Origin: CAZRGV01 sp964599655
GTDB taxonomy: Bacteria; Planctomycetota; Planctomycetia; Isosphaerales; Isosphaeraceae
Reading direction: 5' to 3'
NCBI GenBank assembly: GCA_964599655.1
Contig: CAZRGV010000163.1
Span: forward strand, 1 to 11,775
DNA: 11,775 bases
The translations under genes were made by a program, and so were the position numbers. The first letter of the stretch is position 1, and the number at the start of each line of letters is the position of its first letter. The notes below the pieces were generated by a model. The model searched no databases, had not been told where the DNA came from, and saw only the letters and a program-made list of their open reading frames with translations. Shown here one piece after another: positions 7,830 to 11,775 of the stretch.

Positions 7830-9020
7830 TCAGGGAGCGTTGGCGGCCGGCTTCTCGATGCGAGCCGCCACGTCGAGGGCCGTCTCCAGTTGAGGGTCGC
7901 GACCGGCGGCGAAGCGAAGGGGCGCGGAAACCACGACGTCGGGTTCGATGGGATGGCCTTCTAGTCTCTGCCCGTCGACCTTGACGTCCGCCACGGCGAG
8001 GTAGAGCAGCGACAGATCCGGCAGCAAGAACGGTCGACCGGCCAGGACCGCGCCTCCGGTCGGCTCGCCAACGAGCGTCCCGAGTTTGTGCGCTTTGACC
8101 GCGTGGGCAACCAGTTCCTTGCCGCTTCGAGAACGGCCATTGATCAGCAGAACCAAAGGCTTTCGCCACTGGGAGTCCACGACCCGGGACGTGCCGTCTC
8201 GCTCCGTCACCGTCAGGACGGGTGGCAGAGGGCTGAAAAGGTTGAGAAAGCTCGGGTTACAGCCACCCCAACCGTCTCGAAGGTCAAGAATCAACGCGTC
8301 GGTCGTGGAGTTCAGGTCGGAAATGGCCTCCCGAAGCCGATCCTCGGGCTCCTCTCCGGCACAGGAGAAGATCGGCACGTAGGCAACTCGTTTCCCCTTG
8401 TGATGGTAGATCTTCGTGCCTTGCCGCTGGGCCTCGAGCCATTCGCGAGCAGGATCCACGCGCCGAGGGCGGACTCGCGCCTCAAGGGTGGGCTCGTTCT
8501 CTCGTCGCCGGATTCTCAGGGTCATAACGTCGTCGGAGCGGCCCCGGAACGAGAGCACCGGATGGAACGGTTCGCCGTCGGCGGAAAGGATCTGGTCCCC
8601 TCGGAGCAGTCCGGCCTTCGCCGCGGGCCCTCCCGCGAAAACCACCCGGATCACGTTCTGCGGGTCGAGGTCCACCCCGATCCCTTCATAGGTCAAAGCG
8701 CCGACGCCGAGCGTCTCACGGAAGATTGCCAGCAGACCGTAATACTCGAGGTCCAGAGGCGTGTAGTAGTGCGTATGGGAGGCGTGAAGGTCGTCGAGCG
8801 CCCGGTTGGTCAGAGTGGCGAACTCGCGTTGAGTGCGAGCGCTGGAGGCGTAGTCGAGGTGCGAGGTCGCCCAGACGCCGGCGGCCTCGGCGTCGAAGAA
8901 ATGATCGCGAACCGTTCGGACGACGATCCCGCCGAGCCGGTCCGCGTCACGATCGGAATCCTCCGCGGCGTTTGTGGCCGGCAGGATACCCCAGAGCAGG
9001 ATCAACCAAAGTCGGCTCAT
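7830..9020 (-). CDS. Secreted S41-family (C-terminal-processing-like) serine peptidase with PDZ domain
   Basis: 396 residues. The start MSRLWLILLWGILPATNA-AED is a signal peptide with cleavage near residue 18, so the protein is exported. GGAG sits 7 bases before the ATG. Domain order is an N-terminal helical part with the HASHTHYYTP motif (79-88, like the usual D.HT of S41), a PDZ domain at about 112-185 (GIGVDLDP, then GPAAKAGLLRGDQILSADGE), and the S41 core at about 210-370. DALILDLRDGWGG (241-253) is the typical strand. INGRSRSGKE (293-302) carries the likely nucleophile S299, followed by GTLVGEPTGG (314-323) and HPIEPDVVV (356-364). CtpA-type enzymes have a lysine about 25 residues after the serine; here the region reads TGGAV, so the Ser-Lys dyad is not obvious and a tricorn-like arrangement or a weak peptidase is possible. 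Monocistronic. Substrate unknown. Confidence 0.87.
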   Translation of the reverse strand: MSRLWLILLWGILPATNAAEDSDRDADRLGGIVVRTVRDHFFDAEAAGVWATSHLDYASSARTQREFATLTNRALDDLHASHTHYYTPLDLEYYGLLAIFRETLGVGALTYEGIGVDLDPQNVIRVVFAGGPAAKAGLLRGDQILSADGEPFHPVLSFRGRSDDVMTLRIRRRENEPTLEARVRPRRVDPAREWLEAQRQGTKIYHHKGKRVAYVPIFSCAGEEPEDRLREAISDLNSTTDALILDLRDGWGGCNPSFLNLFSPLPPVLTVTERDGTSRVVDSQWRKPLVLLINGRSRSGKELVAHAVKAHKLGTLVGEPTGGAVLAGRPFLLPDLSLLYLAVADVKVDGQRLEGHPIEPDVVVSAPLRFAAGRDPQLETALDVAARIEKPAANAP

Positions 9021-9466
9021 TCCCGGTCTCCACGGATCGACTCACGACGCGATGACCCAGGATCGGGCCGGCTCGCGGGGGCCACCCGCCCCGCTTGGCC
9101 GCCCGTGTCTCTCACAGAGGGGTCATCGGCTTGCTAAAGCACATGAACATCTGATCTGAAGGCAAATCGTGGCACGGTTTGTCGATCGCGATCTCCGCGC
9201 CATGGTTTTCGCATCGAAGGTGTTGGCCGGCCGGAAAGCGGCGCTGGTGCCTGAAGAAGGCGCCTCCATCGGGTGCGTCTCGGTTGCCGAGCGGGAGTTG
9301 GCTCGATCTCGACTTGATTTAGTGAACCAACCCGACCGATTCGACCTGTCCATGATACGCGGGATGGCGTAGCATTTGCATCGAAATCCCCTGAGGGGAC
9401 ATCGGCGCGGAATGGTTGAGTGTCCGAGTGTGGCATCCACCCACCATTAGTAAGGAGGCGTTTCCG
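9021..9466. other. Intergenic region between divergent S41 peptidase and BON-protein genes (446 bp)
   Basis: This long gap should hold promoters for both genes, but I find no close -35/-10 pair. It contains one weak 67-codon frame (9169-9372), described separately, and a small dyad, TCCCCT-G-AGGGGA (9387-9399), about 70 bases before the BON start. No RNA gene was recognised. Confidence 0.45.
9169..9372 (+). CDS. Weak candidate 67-residue ORF, unknown
   Basis: A GTG-started frame with GAAGG 6 bases upstream encodes 67 residues, beginning MARFVDRDLRAMVFASKVLA, with no signal peptide or recognisable domain. The opposite strand is also open over much of this stretch, so the frame is not distinctive. 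It may be a small gene, a decayed fragment or chance. I list it only because the surrounding gap is long. Confidence 0.18.
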   Translation: MARFVDRDLRAMVFASKVLAGRKAALVPEEGASIGCVSVAERELARSRLDLVNQPDRFDLSMIRGMA

Positions 9467-9976
9467 ATGATGCGACAACCATTGCGAAGGATGGGACTGA
9501 TTCTGGGACTGCTCGCACTGCTCTGGTCGAGCGCGAGTCGGGCGCAGGAGTCCCGACCGAAGGCGGAAGGTCCCGTCGAGAAGGTCGGCGAGAAGGTTGG
9601 CGAGACGATCGATCGAGCCGCTCGCAAGATCCGACAAGGGGCCCAGGACGTGGGAGCCGGCGTCGAGGCCGCCTTCCTCAAGGTCAAGAGCGAGGTGAGC
9701 CATATGGGAGTCGAGGCTCGCGTTTTTGGCCGGCTCCACTGGGACAAACAGCTTCACCACGCCAACCTGAGACTCCACGTTAAGAAGGCCGGCGTGGTGG
9801 TCCTTCGGGGGACCGTTCCCAGCGAGGAGGCGAGGTCCAAGGCCGTCGCCCTGACAGTCGACACGGTGGGCGTGGAAGAGGTGATCGACGAACTTCAGGT
9901 CACGCCGTCCTCGACAGAGCCCATCACCACGACAACCGGTGGTCTGAAGCCAGACACCCCGCCACGTCGCCGTTGA
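9467..9976 (+). CDS. Secreted BON-domain protein
   Basis: 169 residues. The start is ATG 9467 (a double ATG), chosen because a full AAGGAGG (9452-9458) sits 8 bases upstream and the first residues then form a signal peptide: MMRQPLRRMG, a hydrophobic core (LILGLLALLW, 11-20) and cleavage after SRA near residue 26. Residues 35-75 are a charged helix with repeated VGE and VEKVGEKVGE-like spacing. A BON domain follows at about 84-145: FGRLHWDKQLHHANLRLHV, VVLRGTVPSEEARSKAVAL and VEEVIDELQV carry the usual central Gly and V.V..G.V pattern. BON domains in OsmY-like proteins bind phospholipid or other envelope components, so a periplasmic role is likely. The C-terminal 24 residues are Thr/Pro-rich and basic. 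The gene stands alone. Function beyond envelope association is unknown. Confidence 0.85.
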   Translation: MMRQPLRRMGLILGLLALLWSSASRAQESRPKAEGPVEKVGEKVGETIDRAARKIRQGAQDVGAGVEAAFLKVKSEVSHMGVEARVFGRLHWDKQLHHANLRLHVKKAGVVVLRGTVPSEEARSKAVALTVDTVGVEEVIDELQVTPSSTEPITTTTGGLKPDTPPRRR

Positions 9977-10020
9977 GAGCGAATGACCGCGAATGCGGCG
10001 AAACACCGAAAACGACCAGA

Positions 10021-10055
10021 GGCCGACACTTCCGGAACATCCGGGAGCGTCGGCC
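10021..10055 (+). terminator. Probable terminator of the BON-domain gene
   Basis: GGCCGAC (10021-10027) pairs with GTCGGCC (10049-10055). Inside, after a symmetric 3x3 internal loop, TCCGG (10031-10035) pairs with CCGGG (10041-10045) around a 5-base loop. It lies 45 bases after the BON stop and is followed by TGTTGGTTCTTT, a broken T-run. It also lies beyond the convergent ArsR gene stop and could serve both. Confidence 0.6.
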
Positions 10056-10108
10056 CCTGTTGGTTCTTTCCGACCTACTTCGAATTGGGCCTCAGAGCAG
10101 GCGCGAGA

Positions 10109-10447
10109 TCAGCCGACCAGGGCATGAACAACCTGGGCGAGCTCGCGACCCGAATCCGTCAGGTAGTAATAATTATGCTTGCCAGCGCGGCGAGGCTCGA
10201 TGAGCCGACCGTGCCGGAGCAAGGCGAGGTGATGGCTGACAGCCGGCTGGCTCTGCGTTCCCAGATCGGAGCAAAGCTCCGAAACATTGCGCTCCTTCTC
10301 GGTCAGGAGCATGAGCACCTGAAGCCGGGTCGGGTCGGACACCTGCTTGAGCAGATCCGCCGCTTGCCGGATCCCGGCCGAGGGGCGAGGCGTCGGCGCG
10401 GACTTGGGAGACTTTGAGGCGGACTTCGAAGCGCTGGTTTTGGCCAT
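10109..10447 (-). CDS. ArsR-family winged-helix transcriptional regulator
   Basis: 112 residues, typical for ArsR/SmtB dimeric DNA-binding repressors. I place the start at ATG 10447, with GAGGAG just upstream at short spacing, because the frame open further upstream covers the promoter. Residues 1-24 are a Lys/Ser-rich tail with a repeated SASK unit. The fold starts at AADLLKQVSDPTRLQVLMLL (29-48), the family's first helices. NVSELCSDLGTQSQPAVSHHLALLRHGRLIEPRRAG (54-89) is the helix-turn-helix, with SQPAVSHHLALL as the recognition helix. KHNYYYLTDSG (90-100) is the wing. Metal sensors usually have ELCVCD with two cysteines; here ELCSDL leaves a single Cys, C59, so metal sensing by that site is unlikely. 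No co-directed target gene is adjacent; it may regulate itself and distant genes. Confidence 0.9.
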   Translation of the reverse strand: MAKTSASKSASKSPKSAPTPRPSAGIRQAADLLKQVSDPTRLQVLMLLTEKERNVSELCSDLGTQSQPAVSHHLALLRHGRLIEPRRAGKHNYYYLTDSGRELAQVVHALVG

Positions 10448-10537
10448 GGACTCCTCGACTGGCAAAATCACTCTCGCGTCAACGTTTGCAGGTCGAATGC
10501 GACTCGCCGGGCGGATTGCGATTCGCACTCTTATAGC

Positions 10538-10566
10538 ATGATATTCGTTCGTTAATCCCCGGTCAA
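10538..10566 (-). promoter_or_regulatory. Sigma70-type promoter of the ArsR-family gene
   Basis: On the minus strand TTGACC (10566-10561), a 17-base spacer and TATCAT (10543-10538) form a near-consensus promoter. Transcription would start near 10531, about 84 bases before the ATG at 10447. The local sequence is distinctly AT-rich compared with the rest of the window. Confidence 0.62.
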
Positions 10567-10611
10567 GCCTGCGATTCCGCAATTATTAACCATGTTCCTA
10601 ATCGCGATCGG

Positions 10612-10637
10612 AAATTTGGAACGCCCTGTTCAAATTT
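10612..10637. repeat. AT-rich inverted repeat upstream of the ArsR promoter
   Basis: AAATTTGGAAC (10612-10622) and GTTCAAATTT (10628-10637) form a 10-bp dyad with a one-base bulge and a 5-base spacer. It lies about 45 bases upstream of the -35 box. ArsR regulators bind AT-rich dyads, but usually over the promoter, so an operator role is only possible. Confidence 0.35.
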
Positions 10638-10680
10638 GTTCTAGATTGTGATTATTGCCTCGTCCGGCACATCGAGAAAC

Positions 10681-10751
10681 CCCAAAAAGCTCGGGCGGGG
10701 TCATAACATAACCAGCCAATCGACAGATTGCGAGAGGACTTGCTTTTTGGG
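10681..10751. repeat. 10-bp perfect inverted repeat flanking 51 bp
   Basis: CCCAAAAAGC (10681-10690) is repeated in inverted orientation as GCTTTTTGGG (10742-10751). The pair lies between the ArsR gene and the 3' end of the integrase remnant. It might be a long-loop hairpin, a recombination-related site or the ends of a tiny element. I see no flanking target duplication. Confidence 0.35.
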
Positions 10752-10799
10752 TGGGCACATGTTTCTCAAGACTTGTGAAGGACTCGACTTTGGCCAGCG

Positions 10800-11629
10800 T
10801 TATCGGCAGATCCAGGGGTGATGGCTGACGATTGATGGTGATTCACAAGCCATTCTCCGTGGAGGCCCAGCCCCTTGGGATCGCCGCAAAAGATCGTCGT
10901 CATCCAGGCCCCCGTCACGACACAGTTCTCCGACCACTCCTGGGTCAAGGCCCAGACCTTGGCCTCTCATGAGCGGCATGAGGGCCAACCTCCAGGTCGA
11001 GGAAGTCCCAGTGTTCCTTGACCTGTTGGTTGGTGGGCCCACCGAAGGCGATCTGGCGCTCGACCTTGGCTTGCGTCTGGAAGGGCGGCTTTTGGCGGGT
11101 TTTCTGCGATGAGCCCACCCCTTCGCCCCCATTTCCGCGCCGCCCGGAGGCTGTGGACCTTCTTAGTTGATCGTGACCGGCGAGATCTTGAGTGCGGAAC
11201 GGCGGTCGACGTGTGTCTGCAGATCCGCTTGCGAGAACCCGGAAAGCCGGTAGTCCTCGCCCAAAGTCTTGACAATGTGCTTGAAATGGATGCCGGCGGT
11301 GTAGCGCGTGTCCTTCTCATGTGCGACACGGTGCCCGGCGAGGAATCGGTCACGGAGCTCGCCCAGAGTCCCGCCCTTTGACGCCTTCGGGCGGTGGACG
11401 GTCCGTTTCGCGGGCTGGGTCGCGTCGTGGCGGACGAACTCGACGATGTCGACCGAGGCGGGGGGCTCAATGAGGCCCTGCCGGGCCGGAGCCGCAGAAG
11501 GAGGTATTTTACGTGGGCGGCCTTCGCCTCCGCCTCCTCGGTGACCGGCCCGAGAGCGAAGGTATGCCGCTTCTTTTCGTGAATGACCTGGCAGTACCAG
11601 CCGTTACCCTTCTTCTGAAGGGAAGCCAT
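10800..11629 (-). pseudogene. Decayed tyrosine-type site-specific recombinase (integrase)
   Basis: It begins at ATG 11629 with GGAGGG 6 bases upstream. Frame A (11629 to ~11484) reads MASLQKKGNGWYCQVIHEKK, then HTFALGPVTEEAEAKAAHVKYLLLRLR in two steps, an integrase N-terminal arm. Near 11481-11490 the frame shifts. Frame B (11480-11166) continues as QGLIEPPASVDIVEFVRHD, then GGTLGELRDRFLAGHRVAHEK, a core-binding-type helix, and ends SPVTIN before TAA (11165-11163). Homology returns in frame A (~11162-11099, KKVHSLRAARKWGRRGGLI), then in a third frame (~11094-10990, KPPFQTQAKVERQIAFGG). A last fragment reads HHPWICR before the stop at 10802-10800. The catalytic Arg, His-X-X-Arg and Tyr segments are not found, so it cannot be active. 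It marks a former integration event. The family call rests on recognised sequence style and the SAM-like segment. Confidence 0.72.
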
Positions 11630-11699
11630 GAGTCGCCCTCCGAGGGGCAACGCCACCGCCCTTCGAGCCCAATGCGTGCAGAAGAAATGCAGAGAGCCG

Positions 11700-11775
11700 C
11701 CGCCCAGAAACGGAAAAAAAGTGGCCTGCGCCCCAATAACTGGTCCACCTGAAATGGGAGTCCCTCGGTACACTG
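11700..11775. mobile_element. Possible terminal region of an IS21-like element at the window edge
   Basis: The last ~70 bases contain AGTGGCCTG and ACTGGTCCACC spaced about 15 bases apart after an A-run, and end with GTACACTG. Repeated GTGGCC/TGGTCC-type boxes resemble the multiple terminal repeats of IS21-family elements as I remember them. No transposase sequence lies inside the window, so the call is speculative. Confidence 0.2.

Larger units (their letters stand above)
10448..10799. other. AT-enriched spacer between ArsR gene and integrase remnant (352 bp)
   Basis: It holds the ArsR promoter and the two inverted repeats listed separately. No gene is recognisable in any frame. The base composition from about 10530 to 10660 is clearly more AT-rich than the flanking genes, as expected for a regulatory region or the seam of an inserted segment. 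Confidence 0.5.

Noticed and set aside
8088..9137. 349-codon plus-strand frame opposite the S41 peptidase
   Set aside because: Shadow of a gene with clear signal peptide, PDZ and S41 motifs.
9134..10006. 290-codon minus-strand frame opposite the BON gene
   Set aside because: The plus-strand gene has an ideal ribosome site, signal peptide and BON domain; the minus frame has no recognisable features.
10448..10582. 45-codon upstream extension of the ArsR frame
   Set aside because: It would cover the promoter's -10 box and -10/-35 spacer, and family similarity begins well after the Met at 10447.
11163..11629. Programmed frameshifting to express the integrase
   Set aside because: There are at least three frame changes, an in-frame stop and no catalytic domain; no slippery heptamer was evident at the first shift. 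Decay explains it better.

Overview
The window is high-GC bacterial chromosome. It most resembles a planctomycete of the Isosphaeraceae type. This rests on the mix of gene families: a secreted cellulase-like TIM-barrel protein, a PEP-CTERM anchored protein, a secreted S41 peptidase, histidine genes outside a full his operon, and a tyrosine-recombinase N-terminus of a kind I associate with planctomycetes. That placement is inference from family recognition, not from a marker gene.

Layout, left to right. (1) 1-857, minus: 5' part of a secreted glycoside-hydrolase-like gene, cut by the window edge. (2) 1246-1941, plus: small sulfotransferase, convergent with the histidine cluster. (3) 5336-2097, minus: hisD, a candidate 56-codon ORF, a GNAT acetyltransferase and hisC, probably one transcription unit. 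The small ORF overlaps both neighbours by ATGA. (4) 6398-5595, minus: PEP-CTERM protein as a self-contained unit with a good promoter and a strong intrinsic terminator. (5) 6728-7765, plus: PLP-dependent threonine aldolase. (6) 9020-7830, minus: secreted S41 peptidase with a PDZ domain. (7) 9467-9976, plus: secreted BON-domain protein. (8) 10447-10109, minus: ArsR-type repressor with a clear promoter. (9) 11629-10800, minus: decayed tyrosine recombinase (integrase) with several frameshifts. The last ~70 bases may be the edge of another mobile element.

How the genes work together. HisD and HisC catalyse the last step and a late transamination step of histidine synthesis. The GNAT enzyme between them is probably carried along rather than part of the pathway. 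The glycosidase-like, PEP-CTERM, S41 and BON proteins are all predicted to be exported, so much of the window serves the cell envelope or periplasm. The accessory part is the right-hand ~1.3 kb (AT-rich spacer plus integrase remnant). I found no rRNA, tRNA, CRISPR or intact mobile element, and no convincing new multi-gene system. The most distinctive observation is the ATGA-linked small ORF between hisD and the acetyltransferase gene.
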